Assembly (NCBI GenBank): GCA_025618425.1 | Contig: CM046850.1 | Coordinates: 22,239,907 to 22,303,906, forward strand | Source: Heliocidaris tuberculata | Taxonomy: Eukaryota; Echinodermata; Echinoidea; Camarodonta; Echinometridae | Reading direction: 5' to 3' | Length of the DNA stretch: 64,000 bases | The notes under the pieces: generated by a model | What the model saw: the letters and a program-made list of their open reading frames with translations, nothing else | The model's database searches: none | What the model was told of the DNA's origin: nothing | Made by a program: the position numbers and the translations under genes | In this document: positions 36,858 through 49,854 of the stretch, one piece after another | Position numbering within the stretch: the stretch's first letter is position 1 | Layout: every line of letters starts with the position of its first letter

Positions 36858-37420
36858 GCATCTTTCCCTCATCTTTATGCACCATTGCACCATTACGAAA
36901 GGAGCGTACAGAGAGGACTACAACATTGTATAAAGAAATGCTGTATAAAGAAACAGGTTTAGGTGAACATGTTCCCTACAGCAAAAGGCTCTATGGTTGT
37001 ATGCGATTGTTTCATTTAGGTTGGAAGTCTACAAACATTACAATTTCCCCATTTTGAATGCAGTATACAAATGCTGTACATGTACATGTATGTGCATTGT
37101 GCATACATGTAGAACATTTATAATTTATCACTACCTGCACAAATAATCATGAAGAACATATAATTAAAACCACTTTCTATCTCCAACGTATTTCCTTCTC
37201 CATCACACAGGGAGTTAAAGGTTACCTTGGTTTACTTACGGTTACTATGCCAATTAAATTTCAAGAGAATAATTTCTAAAATTCAATTTTGAATTGTTTG
37301 TCATGCAATACATTGAAAATGATTTAATTGGACCAGCAAAAATGAAAATAAGATGAGAGTACATGAGCTTGCAGAAAATACTTTACAAGTATCTCGACAC
37401 ACATAAATGTACATTTGCAT

Positions 37421-37472
37421 AATGTACATGTATATGTACATGTATATGTACATGTACATGTAACATGTACAT
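37421..37472. repeat. ACATGT hexamer cluster
   Basis: Dense TACATGTATATGTACATG-type sequence, self-complementary. Short ACATGTACATGT runs occur all over the window and are typical of several marine invertebrate genomes. Confidence 0.85.
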
Positions 37473-38475
37473 GAATCTACACATACACATATGGGCCTAC
37501 GTGCTTTATTGGACAGCCTCACATACATGTAGCCCTTTTACTTATTTTTTTTCTTATTAATCTTCTTATTGCTCATTATAGATCTACATGTATACATGTA
37601 ATTATTTTGGGCAGATGCATACATGTGCAATGTATTGAAACGCACCTCTTCGTGAGTTTTACATCAGCATTTTAAATCGGCGATTATACGAAAATGACTG
37701 TGGACGCAGCCGTGTTTTGAAGTTGAACTAAATGCGTAACAAAAGGCTCATTCTGGCCTGAAAAATGGGAGCATAAACGCAACTGATGTCCAGTACTCCT
37801 ACTGTAGAATAATAGAAAATAATGGATCCATTGAGAGTAGAATGATTTATTGCGTTCCAAGGATAATAGACAGAGGAGGAAATATTGACACCTATTGAGT
37901 GTGAGAGGCAGGCACTATCAGTTTGTCATGTTGGTTTCATACCCAACACAGCACAGAAAACACTTTTTACTAGTGGTGCAGCACTACATGATAGTACAGG
38001 ATTATTTTAGCCCTGGAAAAAAGCAGGGTTTGCCTATCAAAGGTGGGGCTAAATGTAAAAAGATGGGGTTAAGCGCACTAGCTAGGGAGATAGTATGGGA
38101 CTAAAATTGCAAACGAGAACAGCAACAAAAAAAAATAGTCTGGGGTTAATCAAGTGTAAAAAGCCTATTATACATTCTACATTTTTCCATATCTGAACAG
38201 AAGCATCCCCCTCCTGCTCCCTCCCTCTCTCTTTCTCTCTATATCCCTTCCTCTGTTTTTCCTTTCTATCGACACCTCCGTACCCCATAAAACCAACAAG
38301 ATGACAGAACTGTTTCAATACAGGCAGAGAGGACCCTATAGCATTTCGGTATACTGTTGATGGACCAATAACTTTATTACTTGGATTACAGATCCTTTGA
38401 AAACATTGGAAGCAATTTGACTGATCGAACAGGTTACATTACAGAGCAGGCGTAACTAAAGATTGCCTGCCTACA

Positions 38476-38560
38476 TCATTCGTTGAGCACCAGAAGGGCA
38501 TTACCTCTGTGCATAAAGGATGTGAGTTAACGCCCTATCTGGCTTTCAACACATGTTACG
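38476..38560. repeat. 80-90 bp palindrome family member
   Basis: TCGTTGAGCACCAGAAGGGC opens it; GAGTTAACGCCCTATCTGGC followed by TTTCAACACATG closes it. Confidence 0.8.
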
Positions 38561-38734
38561 AGCTTCATCAATTCTACAAACAATATATATTGTATCACAG
38601 TAATCCAACCGCATAGCCAGGACTTAATTGTAGGGGGGGGGGGAAGGTTGTAAGCATGCAAAGTGTGCAAAATTGCTGATGAGCACGCAAGGCGTGGTCT
38701 GCACGCAAGGAGGGGTCTGCAGGGGGGGGTGGGG

Positions 38735-38975
38735 CAAAGCTTTGACAATTAAGCTAATTTGAGAGAAAGATAAAGGCTCGTAGCACCTTTTTTTAGGCGG
38801 AAAGTTAGTTTGACACCGACTGCTTTTCAATGATTTGGATGCATTACTGCACTGTACACGTAACAGGGGTAGGCGCAGGGAGGGGGAAGTTCCCCCTTCC
38901 TGCGCGAAGCGCAAAAACTTTGACCTTTTTAGCAAATTTTGAGAGAAAGATAAGGGCTCTTAGCACCTTTTTAGG
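38735..38975. repeat. Imperfect tandem duplication around GAGAGAAAGATAA
   Basis: TTTGAGAGAAAGATAAAGGC with TCGTAGCACCTTTTTTTAGGC (38757-38799) recurs as TTTGAGAGAAAGATAAGGGC with TCTTAGCACCTTTTTAGGC (38937-38975). Confidence 0.75.
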
Positions 38976-39865
38976 CTTTTTTTCCTCTCACTTCCCCGGC
39001 TTTTTCGCTCTCGCTTTTTTTTTTCCTTTTTTTTAGTTGGCGTTTGGGGGGGGGGGGGGGTGACCACCCCTACTTCCCCCCTGGCTTCATGCCTGCAGTA
39101 ATCTGTGTGCATGCATCTGAGTTAAAACAAATGCACATTGTATTCAATCCACTTTAATTTCAATTCAGTCAATAATTGATTTTAGTGCTATCTCTACTTG
39201 TTTTGCTCAAAGCTAAAGAAATTCACAACTTTGACATTGTTAACTAAAGTAACAGTTCAAATCCTAAACTGCCACTTTGGGGTATTATTTACAATACATT
39301 GTGACAAAAGTCAACTATGGCAGTTCACTACTTGTTCCATTAGTTGACCAAAGCAGGTAAAGAGTTAATAAACACAGATGTAGTGTACATAATAACAACT
39401 ACATGTACATCAGTACGACCAAATAAATCAGACAATTGGATTTCTAGGGCTTGCAAATACCTGGGGTATAATGACATTCTTACTTCTGTGACCTCTTGAG
39501 GTAGAGTCTGCAACTCAACACTGAACTTGACCTCTAGATTTCAACTTTCAGCTCCGAAGCATATGTTGAAAACAATACACATTCTAATTGGCTGCAATCA
39601 GGTCTGTTCGTCTGAGCTTTTAAAGGGTGTGTTTGGAGTGAATGCTAGCCTGTGGGCCTACGTACGAGTTTAAATCTTTAGATTTACACATAATGAAATG
39701 TACATGTACATGTGTAGTCCACAAGAATTGTATTTTCAAATGGAATGTATGATCAAGGAGTAACTCCTTGGTATGATACATGTACATGTAGCCTATACAT
39801 GTTGTACAGTACATGTAAATGCCTGAATATTATATATTAATTCTGTCTAAAATGATGCAATACAT

Positions 39866-39956
39866 AATTGTCTGATGAGAGCCAGAAGGTTGCTAACTCA
39901 TATCCTTCAACAACAAGTTATTAAATGGCTCTAAAATTAATAGTGAACAGATGATG
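39866..39956. repeat. 80-90 bp palindrome family member (diverged)
   Basis: AATTGTCTGATGAGAGCCAG is the left arm; ATGGCTCTAAAATTAATAGT followed by GAACAGATGAT is a degraded right arm. Confidence 0.65.
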
Positions 39957-40057
39957 ATGATCATGAGAATGCATTCTATGCTAGAATTTCTTGGAACAGC
40001 ACACTTTGATATTGCTTCCTTCTTCATTCTTTGTGCACTGCATATTACATGTACAAT

Positions 40058-40120
40058 GCATCTGATGAGAGCCAAAAGGGCACAAAGAATTAACACCTTC
40101 TTGCTCTAAACAGACAAATT
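40058..40120. repeat. 80-90 bp palindrome family member (shortened)
   Basis: GCATCTGATGAGAGCCAAAA with GGGCAC on the left; AACACCTTCTTGCTCTAAAC followed by AGAC on the right. Confidence 0.65.
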
Positions 40121-40514
40121 ACATGTAAGATGAAAATGCATTGTATTCTAGAATTACTAAGAAGAGCTCTATCATAGCTTCTTGGAATTAAACACTTTTC
40201 AAATTGTTTTTCCTTTTTTATTTTATTTCATTCTGTAATGATTTTTCCTTTTTTTTGGGGGGGGGGGGGGGTTAGGGAGGCAGAAGAGGGAGGCGGGTCC
40301 TAAGATCTCAGTTTGATAAGAAGCACCCAAAATCATGACCTTTCTCAGTCTACCCATCCAGGAAGTTATTCATGAGGAAATCTCAGCGAAGCATAAATGA
40401 TGTATGCTCATCTGTGCATGCTCCTCTGCCTTCATCGACGATGTCGACGGCGGCCATCTTGATTTCTAACTGAGCATGGGTTCACAAACCACATCTTCTC
40501 CAGGCCTCCAAAAA

Positions 40515-40905
40515 AAAAAAATCAAAAATTCTGCCTCCGGAAAGTGATAATGGCAAATGCTATAGGATCTTGTACTCATGAATAATGTTTTACCAATTTA
40601 GTTAACACACAGTGCAGACCTGCATATGATATTACAAAGTGTTTAAAATAATATTCTGACTCGGAAAGTGATCTTGGCAAATGTCACACAATCCTGTACT
40701 GATGGATTATGTGCTACCAACGGTTATTACAGCCTACACTATAAATTAAAGAGTACAATATATTCTGGCACATTAGGTTAAAAATATTTTTTTTAAAATA
40801 AATATTATTTAAACATCTACATTTTGTCCGGGAAAGTGACAATTATGGCAAATTCAATCTAGGATTTATGAATAATGTTCTACCAACAATTTACACTACA
40901 TGAAA
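40515..40905. repeat. Three degenerate copies of an about 150 bp unit
   Basis: GGAAAGTGATAATGGCAAAT, GGAAAGTGATCTTGGCAAAT and GGAAAGTGACAATTATGGCA begin successive units at about 40539, 40664 and 40831. Each continues to a block like ATGAATAATGTTTTACCAA. Confidence 0.75.
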
Positions 40906-42146
40906 ATGCACCAGTATAAAAATTAAAATATCTTTTACGAGGGCTACTTAGAAGTCCACCTATTGTGTTCAGAGATTTTAATGCATTACGACCCATGGGT
41001 AGAAATATTATTTGACGATGGCTCATTTTTCATTTACGGTGGCTTTTTCAAGAGTTTCGGGGGCTAATCACCCTTAGCCCCTGCTTATTTTTTTCACTGG
41101 CCTGCACAAAATGCACAATGTACCATAAAATTGAATTTGTGTTTGCTATTTCATTATCTAAATGTTACTAAATGGCTTGTTGATTTATAGTAATTATTTC
41201 AGTAAGAAAACTTGTAGTCATTTACATGTATGACCATGAACAAGTCAAAAATGTTAACAAATTCAACAATATGCCCAGCAGTAAGCAAGAGCTAATTATA
41301 AATGAAAGATTAGCACAAAAATGCTAACAAATGAAAATTCATTACAGGACATACAGTACTGTACATTGTTCTAGTAACATGAGAATTAGCACCTTTATAA
41401 TTTATTTTGATAAATACCAATGGCATATAATGAAATGATGCAAAAGCAAAAACTGACACACCAATTTTAAAAAATTATCAAAATAATGCCACAATAGGCT
41501 TTTGAATATCCCTGCTACAGCACACGTGCCGATTTGTGCAGCGAACGTCAGTCAACGATGCCAGCCGAATTAGTAATTCCTTCCTCTACGATATAAATAC
41601 ATGCTACCGTTGTGAACTGCATACCCTAACACACACAGTTCAACATGTGATTAAGAACGCACGGTTGCATTTCAACTCACTCAGCATTGCATACATGTAC
41701 ATAAAGCATTCCGCATATAGATACGTGTATCTGTTCACTGGGAGTTTATTCCTCCCCCTCAACTTCATACAAATCCCCCTTTGCTTTTCAAGTTTACAAT
41801 TCTCTCCATTCATTTCCATTTTCACTTTTATTTCTTTCTTTAAATGTGCATTTTCATCTTAGTTAGTACCACAAGTTTCTTTCTTGACATTTCAATACAA
41901 TCTGCTCCCAGCATTTGAAAAGTGATTTTGACGTATCATCATTAAAATAAAAATACTCTATGATTATTCAGTGTTATTGAATACTAATATTGGAGATATT
42001 ATAACAAATAATTACAAACACCCCAGAAATAAATGGAAATGAAAGAGGCATTTTCCCCCCCTTTTTAATTTTCATAATGAATATTATTTTTGCCTACTAC
42101 TTTCTGATGTACAGTATGCTTTTCAAAAAGCTTTACATACATGTAG

Positions 42147-42543
42147 ATTTAAAGGGAAAGTTGAGTTCTGGGAAAGGTGAGTTCTGGGAAAGGTAAAAAA
42201 TAGTTTGTGAGTTCACCCATTCCTTTTATGTCAGTTTGGAAGAACATCATAGTAGAAATGTCCCCTGACAAGGATTGCTCTTCAAATGCCCTCATATTCG
42301 GAATATGATGAGAAACAGCTGAAATGTTTGGGCTGAACATTTGTGTGTAGTCCCATAAACACATTTCTGTGTGCAGTGCATGTGACTCTCAGCAGGATTG
42401 AGTCAATTTCTTATCATTTTGGCGATTCCAAAACCTTACAGCATACATAATATTGTACAATATAATCAACCTTTCCAAATTGCTTTGAGACAGTTTCTTT
42501 CACAATGTTATTGCATGAACCAGAACTCAACTTTATCTTTAAG
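42147..42543. mobile_element. GAGTTCTGG foldback family, copy 2
   Basis: The left end AAAGGGAAAGTTGAGTTCTG mirrors the right CAGAACTCAACTTTATCTTT. The interior is the reverse complement of the copy at 32556 (for example CTCTCAGCAGGATTGAGTCA). A short internal duplication GTGAGTTCTGGGAAAGG lies at its left end. Confidence 0.85.
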
Positions 42544-42729
42544 ATTAATTTACCTACTTTTATTTTATTTGATTTAATTTGATTTAATTGTATTTGATTT
42601 CCTTAGCTACCAATCATACTCAACCTCCTCTCTTACATGTTCTTCTGGATTTTTTTTTTAAAGCTAATAAAGCTAATATGCAGAAAACAAAATGAGTGTT
42701 AACTTCATGTGAAAAATTAATGAAGATTG

Positions 42730-42880
42730 TATCATCAGTCATCACCCATTCGATATTCATTCATTGTAGAAGCAACACAAAGGGTCTTTGCGATGATTCA
42801 GAGCTAATCATCAGACATCGCTTCTAACCTTGTGCGCTGGTTGCCTTGAGGTTGCGAGCTATTGATCAACATCTCTTCTA
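42730..42880. promoter_or_regulatory. Candidate conserved regulatory patch
   Basis: Non-repetitive stretch between a foldback copy and a CT tract, with CATTGTAGAAGCAACACAAAG (SOX-like ATTGT and ACAAAG cores), GCTAATCATCAG (homeodomain-like) and GGTTGCCTTGAGGTTGC. Enhancer role is a guess from motif density. Confidence 0.2.
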
Positions 42881-42959
42881 TACTCACCATCTGAATTATA
42901 TTTTCTGTCTCAACTACTTTCTCTCTTGGTGCTACCAGGGTTCTCTGGTACTAGTGCCG

Positions 42960-43500
42960 TTTTCTCTTTCTCTCCCACCTCCCCCCCCCCCCCCTCTCTC
43001 TCTCTCTCTCCATGATGGTACTCACAGTGTAAACCTACATTTATCCCAAATTAACTCATAACCCCCCCCCCCCCCCATTTGAAAATGTGGTTTGTGTGTC
43101 TGTGTCTGTCTGTCTCTCTCTCTCTGTGTCTCTGTCTGTCTGTCTGCCTCTCTTCAATTGTCAGCCTCTTCTCCTTAACTCTCTGTTGTTTGCTCCCTCT
43201 CCTTTCTTTATGTTTGCCTGTCTCTGTTTTTCTATCTCCCTGTCTGTCTCTGTCTCTTCCCCCTTTCCCCATCTCATTTTCCCCTTCTTCTCTCTACCTC
43301 TTCCGTTTCTTCTGTCCTCTTCCCTCAATTACTCTCTCTCTCTCTCCTCTCTCCTCTCTCTCTTCCCTACATTCCTCTCCTCCAGTCCTCCACCCTCTCT
43401 CTCCCCTTTCCCATATCGCTTACCCCTTTTTTCGCTCTACCTCCTCCCTCTGTTTCTTCTGTCCTTTTATCTCATTTACTCTCTCTCTCTCTCTCTAAAT
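42960..43500. repeat. CT/TCTG-rich microsatellite with poly-C runs
   Basis: Poly-C at about 42980-42993 and 43063-43077, then CTGT and CTCT units to about 43496, followed by a poly-A run (about 43510-43525). Two long Leu/Ser/Pro frames over it are repeat by-products. Confidence 0.9.
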
Positions 43501-44108
43501 TTGAGGGGGAAAAAAAAAAAAAAAAAGAAATGCTGAAGATCCTTGCCCAAACCCGAACTAACAAAGAAGGAAAAGATTTATTCAGCCTTTAGGCTACTCA
43601 TTTAGCATGGAAGGAAAAATCGATGCATTCCGCCACCACTCCTGGCAACGTTAACATACAGTGCCTGTACAGCAACACACAATATGAACATGGAGGCCTA
43701 CAGTACATGTACATTACTGTACCTGTTGCAATTTGGTCACTGCGTTTGATGTACTATCCCAACCAGCAAAAAATTCCCAATTGATATTCATTTACACCAA
43801 TTAGGCTACACTTGTTTGTCCCAAATAGTAACCAATTACCTTCATTCGCAAGCTAAATGGAATTCATACATGTACATGTAGTTCATTACATATAGGCCTG
43901 TAGTGACAGCTCTAGATGCATATTGTAATAGATACTCAAAATTAAAGTTGTTTTGAGATGTTTCACATTTTCTACAATTCTCCAGCAAGTCTTGATAGAG
44001 CTACATGTACATGTATATGTATATGTATATTGCAAACAGGCGTTAACCTGGCTAGTACCACAAAAATGGCACTCCTTCAAGTTTTCATAAGGGAGGAAAT
44101 CCCTGTAT

Positions 44109-44136
44109 TAATCAATCAATCAATCAATCAATCAAA
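44109..44136 (+). repeat. AATC tetranucleotide microsatellite
   Basis: Perfect ATCAATCAATCA units, the same motif as the long tract beside DLG exon 3. Confidence 0.9.
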
Positions 44137-46312
44137 ATAGCTGCAAATGTTTAAACGGACAGGGTTTGAGTGAAAATTTAAAAAAAAAAGAAGGATTGTA
44201 CTGTACGTGTATGCAAATTACCACCAAAATGTAGCTTTCGGTGACCCCCTCCCCCGAGCACTACTACAGGAAATGTTTTTAATATATGTCACAGAGCTTC
44301 ATTTACAATACATTACACAGACCAACGCCTATACTATGTTAAAATTTACAAAGGAGTGCAGTAATATCAACTGCACTCTCTGATCAATGAGGCATTATAT
44401 TACTTCATTAAATTTACATAGATACTCACATGGTTAAAATGATTCTTTAATGACGCCTTTTAAGGTCACTACGACACCTCATGAGCAGCTTGCAGAGCTG
44501 CATGTATTATATATTCAATTCAGAATTTAGCCTACATTATAGCCTACATGTATATAAAACATGAACATCTGGGACAACAGTACAATGCAGCTTCACATGT
44601 AATAGTGAACGACAGGCTACATGGTCATAAAATATGATCAGAATACTAGATAATTTTTTGAATAATTTTCTTTGAAATTATTGAAAAACAAACTTGAATA
44701 AGTATACATGTAAATATGCATATATACATGTAGGACCTACCCACATGTAAAAAAACATTATTTATGAAAGTTCTAAACAGTTTATTTTCCGTATCTAACA
44801 ACAATGCGAAAACAATATGCACTAGCTGTGTAATGTGTACCAAACAGATTCTGAAATAGTTTGAACACAATACATACGGTATATACGGCATTGTTACATG
44901 TATGCATAAAATGTGAATACCTCCACATCATTTTCCAATTAGTGAAATGCACGTACAAACATGTACACTTCTGAGGGCACACTGTACAAATAGAAGTTGA
45001 ATGCACACATTGTGCTATCATAATTTTTTGTTAAAAGTACAAAGTCTAAAGAGATAATCTCCTTCAAAAATTTGATCTGAACCTGATAAATACTTTTATC
45101 TCGCACTTCATATACCTGTGAATAGAACTTGACTTGATCAATATTTACTGTCAGGAACCTCTAAATTTGTGCCTTTTAAGTCTTTTGAAAATACTTGACG
45201 AGTACCATACTGTAGATGAAAAATGCAACATGGGAAGGACCTAAATCTTATTTTTTTCTTTGAATTACAAAAAAGAACATCATCTCTTTAAAGCAAGTAT
45301 ATGTATTTGTCGTACACTTAACAAATTGGTGTTGTTTAATCACTCTTGATTGTCTAATTGCTTCAACATTTGGGGAAGTACATGTATATGTACTGCAATA
45401 TGTAAAACCAAGAAGTTACTAGCTTCTTGGTAAAATTTATGTATTTATATATAAAAGTAAACATGTATGAAATGACAGCATATGCAGGTACTGTGATTCA
45501 TATTGCATAATTTTACAAAACCATGCAGAAAGCATTTAGGAAAGGGAACTGTAACAACAGTATCATATCTATTTAAAAAACAACAACAAACAAACAAACT
45601 TAACACAAGGACAAACAAAAGATGTGAACAAACCCTAGCATAACTTTGAAAACACAGTCAATACCAATTCTAAAAAAAAAGGGGGGGGGGGGGGAAGAAC
45701 AAGAAAAAAATCCCTACCAAGCAAGCATCATTGCTTTAAAATACAATCTGGACAGTGGACCAACTCTATTCTCCTTTATACAGAATATTGATTTAGTAGT
45801 AAACCAAATCTTATACCTAGCCATAAACATAATATGAGGCAAACAAAGTGTGTAACTGTAAGCCCACTCTACATGCAAGTCCCTTTTTCATACATCTGTA
45901 TGTATTGTTCCTGCCCAGACTACAACTGACTGCAACACTGGGAACAATAAAGATGAGAAAAATCAATTGCTGAAGTAGGATCAATCTCAGCTAATCCTAC
46001 TTAAAATCTCTCCACAATAGACAAGGCCTCCAAAATAGATCGCAGCTATAGAAAATGACAACCATGCCAATTTGAAGAGCTTATGGAATACAATGCATTG
46101 GCTTGGTAAGGTAAAGTTCAATGAACAAATGAAGTGCAGAACAGTTAACGGCTCATATACAAAGTCAATTAAACTTGGTCTTGTACATTGTAAGATTCCT
46201 CAACGTGTGAAGACTGTCTGGAGAACACATTTTCAACACTAAATGGTGCAGATCACAAAAAATTAAAAGGTAATATACAGTACAGAGTAATCAAAGTCAT
46301 TGGTGAAAGTTT

Positions 46313-46347
46313 GTTTGTTTGTTGTTTGTTTGTTTGTTTGTTTGTTG
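46313..46347 (+). repeat. TTTG tetranucleotide microsatellite
   Basis: GTTTGTTTGTTG-type units followed by a T run and a G run (46350-46369). Confidence 0.9.
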
Positions 46348-48889
46348 TTTTTTTTTTTTTGGGGGGGGGTGTGAGCTTGACAAATGAATTTTTCCCCTCC
46401 AGATATACATTGTATTGATCTCCATTGGGAATTCCCAATTTTCCATTTTCAGATCTATCAAGATCAACATACATGTAACAGAACCTAACCTATCAATTGA
46501 CAAAATTTAAGAAAAAAAAATTATCTGTGAGATATTCACAAGTGAGCAAATCAGCCATTCTCATGACGCTTATCGGTGACCAATAAATCTGTCGCTGGTC
46601 TCGCGAACCACCATACGCTCAAAGGCATAAGTACAGGAGGTACATGTATGTTGGTTTGCGAAACAAGCAAAGGCTAAATGTGTGATTTAAAAGAAGATTT
46701 AAAAGAAGATACAGGCATTTTCAAGACAATTTTTTAAGGGTTTAAATATGATCTCTCATAATTAGAATAGTAGATCACTGTGAGTGTCCTTCACCATATT
46801 AACTCACCCACTACCATACTCTGGTTGAAAATCAATTGCATTTGATTCTTAATTTTTAAAGTTATCTTTAATTGCAACATTTTTGTGGAAGAGCAATGAA
46901 TGAAAAAGGAGATCTTATGAGAGCACTGTACCCTCTAAAACTCGTCTTAAAATATACATGTATTGTCTACTAAAAAAGGAATCCCTAAAAATCATTTCAA
47001 AATTGTTTTTAAGATGTACATGTACACAGAATCGTTGAATACGAGGCAGCCAAGTTCAATTTGGCTTTTAACTTGAAAGAAGCCCTGAAAAGTAAGATTT
47101 TATTCCTTCCACTGTTCAAGGCCCCAGGACCCAAACAAACAGTGAGAAGGACTTGCATGGAATCGAATCCTGGAAAATTCCTTTTTGAGGGGATAACTCC
47201 TTTTTTTGTATTGTCACTTCCTATTGTCCGTGTATTGACATACGCGGCTTACACCCTTCTCCGATTCCACAAACCCTGAACGAAAGAATGGTAACACCTC
47301 TCAGTCCTTTGTTGGGAAACATGTCATCACTTTCAAAGGTAAATAGACCAGTGGCACAAGAGAGATCAATCGTGATTTACCAGTCTCAATCCCACCAAAA
47401 CATGTGTGTTTTGGGCACCTTCTTCGATTGCATGGGTTCATTGAAAAATAGTTAGGTACTGAAGTGAAATTTTTATCAGAAACGTTAGGGGAAAAAAAAA
47501 AACAGTAAGTGGAACCGAGACCCATATTTTAAAGAATGTTTTATGTACAAAATTATTAAACACAATGAACAAGTATTAAAAGGCTTAAAGCGGTTCTCAA
47601 AAATAAAGTCTTACCCGGGAAAGTGTGGGTTTTGCTGGCTTTTCAAATAATGTCCACAAACAAAGAAATGAAATAAATGATATATGTAGACATGTTTCAG
47701 AGAGTATGATTGGCAAATAATAATAACATATGGACACAATTGCTGTAAAATAATACAAACAACGATCTCAAATGCAAGAAAAATTAGAATGGGGAAATTG
47801 AAAGTCTCACTGCGTCATGACCCATTCTCCTAATGCAAGCACTTTCGACCAGAGCTCTGCTCTACATTTAAAAAGGAAAAAAGCTCCTAAATCATGACAC
47901 AATAATACAAAATCAAGTCCAAAATAATTAAGAACAGTATTCAGGAATTAAGTAGCCATTCCAAAGAAACAAATACTTAAAGCCATGTGTTTTTGTAAAG
48001 CACAGCAAATTAAGGAATATAACAAAGGATAACAAAAATAAATTTAGATCAAAGGATTATCGATGATGCATCTATTTCTTGCTCAAAATATATTTCTCTA
48101 ATATTTTTTTTGAACCCTTATTCTTTTTAATTATTTGTACCTTTTATTCATAAGTGAATTTAGTGAAATTAATGTGAGGGCCTCTTTCAAGAGGCCCTTA
48201 ACCTCTGGCAAGTTTATTAACTGCAAAATACATTTTTAATTGGGCCTTACAATTGTACTGCAAATACTTGATGAATGAACGGCAAAATCAGACCCGATAG
48301 CCAGTCAAATTTGCTTATGGTTGAAGGGGATGAAATGGATGACTATGAAGATATGTGAATGGCTCGAAAAAGGCAGTCTGGGAGATTCTCATACATGTAG
48401 TCTTTCTTCCATGATGCAGATATTTCAAAATTTATATTCTTCTCATGTCCAAATGACAGTAGTATGAAAGGGAAATTTGTAGACATCTGGCAATATTAAC
48501 CACACAATTTCTCTTTCTTTCCTTTTTTCAATCTTTTGAACATTACTACGATCATGAAAATAGGTGGGGATATGAAAAGTGCATTAATGCAATGGCAAGA
48601 ATCCTGCCCCCATATGTAATATGGGTTGACCAACAATATAAATTCATCAATTACGAAGTAACAAGTAAAATAGTACATGGGAGCGGAAAGCGACTTAGCT
48701 CCATTCATCTCACATTTAGATTGAAATTCTCAAAGAAGCTCCTGCTAAACAAAAATACAATACTCGCATTTTACATTTCTACTTAACGCACATATATTCT
48801 TTTTCATTCATACTGAAGATGAAAATAAATGTCAATCACTGCTTGACTGTATGAGGAGTATTTCAGGAAAGGGGTGCATGGAAACTCAC

Positions 48890-49021
48890 CAAGGAGAGCT
48901 TGAAAGAGGCGACTTTTGAAGATGCGGATGACACGTTCGATGGCGTTGCGGAGAGGGCGGTCCCCTGCAGCAGTCAACTTGGAGTGGTACTCCTCCAGGA
49001 GCTCCAAAGCCCTGGAGGCTT
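48890..49021 (-). CDS. DLG: DLG exon 2, L27 domain (first part)
   Basis: The minus-strand exon runs from acceptor ...ccctgtag (AG at 49023-49022) to donor GTGAGTTTC (48889 downward). It has 43 full codons, with two bases at its 5' end and one at its 3' end. The reading includes [24 protein letters not shown] and SRLFQALL, which match the DLG L27 domain (vertebrate ALHLLEEYRSKL ... [20 protein letters not shown]). The L27 domain mediates hetero-oligomerisation with other L27 scaffolds such as CASK, MPP and Lin-7 family members and helps target DLG to membranes. The final G combines with AT of exon 3 to give Asp. An unusual point is that the polypyrimidine tract of the acceptor runs straight into a CT microsatellite (GA on the plus strand from about 49040). 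Call and borders are firm. Confidence 0.95.
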
Positions 49022-49039
49022 CTACAGGGTTTGAAGGAG

Positions 49040-49082
<43 letters not shown>

Positions 49083-49582
49083 GGAGACATGGAGAGGGGT
49101 GAGAGGAAAGAGAGAGATAGAGAAAGAGATGGGGAGAGAAGAGAGATGAGAGCGGAGAAGGGAGAGAGGGAGGAGGGAGAGGAGAGAGGGAGGAGGGAGA
49201 GAAGGAGAGAGGGAGGAGGGAGAGAAAGAGAGAGGGAGGAAGGACAGAGGGGAGAGAGGAGCAGAAAAGGAGGGGAAACGAAAGACAGGAGGGGGCAGGA
49301 GAAAGGGGGAACAGGGGAAAGGGGGGGGGGTGAGAATGAAAGTGGAAGGGTTAGAGAAAATATGGAGAGGTGAGAGAAAGAGGAGAATGGGAAGGAGACA
49401 CAGAGATACAGTGGGGGGAGAGCGGAAGAAAGGAGGTCAGAGCAGAAAGTGGAAGAAGGGAGGAGAGAGAGAGGGAGGGGGAGGGAGATGAGAGGGAGAG
49501 GGAGGAAGAGAGGAGAGGGAGGAAGAGGAGAGGGAGGAAGAGAGAAAGAAGAGTGAGGAAGAGAGAAGGGAGAGTGAGACAG

Positions 49583-49625
<43 letters not shown>
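49040..49625. repeat. Long GA-rich tract beside the DLG L27 exon
   Basis: Pure GA at 49044-49072 and 49589-49622 with imperfect GGGAGA, GAGGAA and GGAGGA units between. In the DLG transcript it reads as CT/pyrimidine-rich and ends about 20 bp upstream of the exon 2 acceptor. The 217-codon minus-strand frame and the plus-strand Glu/Arg frames over it are by-products. Confidence 0.95.
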
Positions 49626-49627
<2 letters not shown>

Positions 49628-49854
49628 GAGAGTGGACAAAATAGAGAAAACAGATGGACTGATCAACAAATTCAATAAGATTGAGGAAAAAAGTACAATT
49701 GAATGGGGTCAAGATATATGTGTAAACAATCTGCCTTGGAAATGTAGTGCTTTTATAAACATTGCCTCCATGAAAAGCTGCGACTCACAATCTTTGAAAG
49801 TCCTCAAAAGAAAAATAAAACACTTCAATGTGTTTGAGATGACACGGTACATTT

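Larger units (their letters stand above)
15769..48889 (-). other. DLG intron 2, about 33 kb
   Basis: The intron is defined by the matched phase-1 junction between the L27 exon and exon 3 (G joined to AT gives the Asp of the conserved ALLDIQEFYE). It contains most of the mobile-element relics listed separately. Segments where I see nothing assignable include 18560-19170, 20760-21450, 22230-22960, 24060-24780, 25160-25900, 26640-26920, 30290-31250, 34130-35260, 36280-37400, 41000-42140 and 43510-48880, apart from short simple repeats. No reverse transcriptase or transposase reading frame was recognised anywhere in it. Confidence 0.85.

Noticed and set aside
43079..43536. Two 139-149 codon plus-strand frames rich in Leu, Ser, Pro and Cys
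   Set aside because: Both read a CT/CTGT microsatellite in different frames. No domain or splice context.
47061..47279. 72-codon plus-strand frame (MAFNLKEALKSKIL...)
   Set aside because: No recognisable domain, no convincing splice sites on either side, and no second exon nearby. Left unassigned.
49022..49675. 217-codon minus-strand open frame and overlapping Glu/Arg-rich plus-strand frames
   Set aside because: They are translations of a GA/CT microsatellite. They lack sequence complexity and sit at a DLG intron border.
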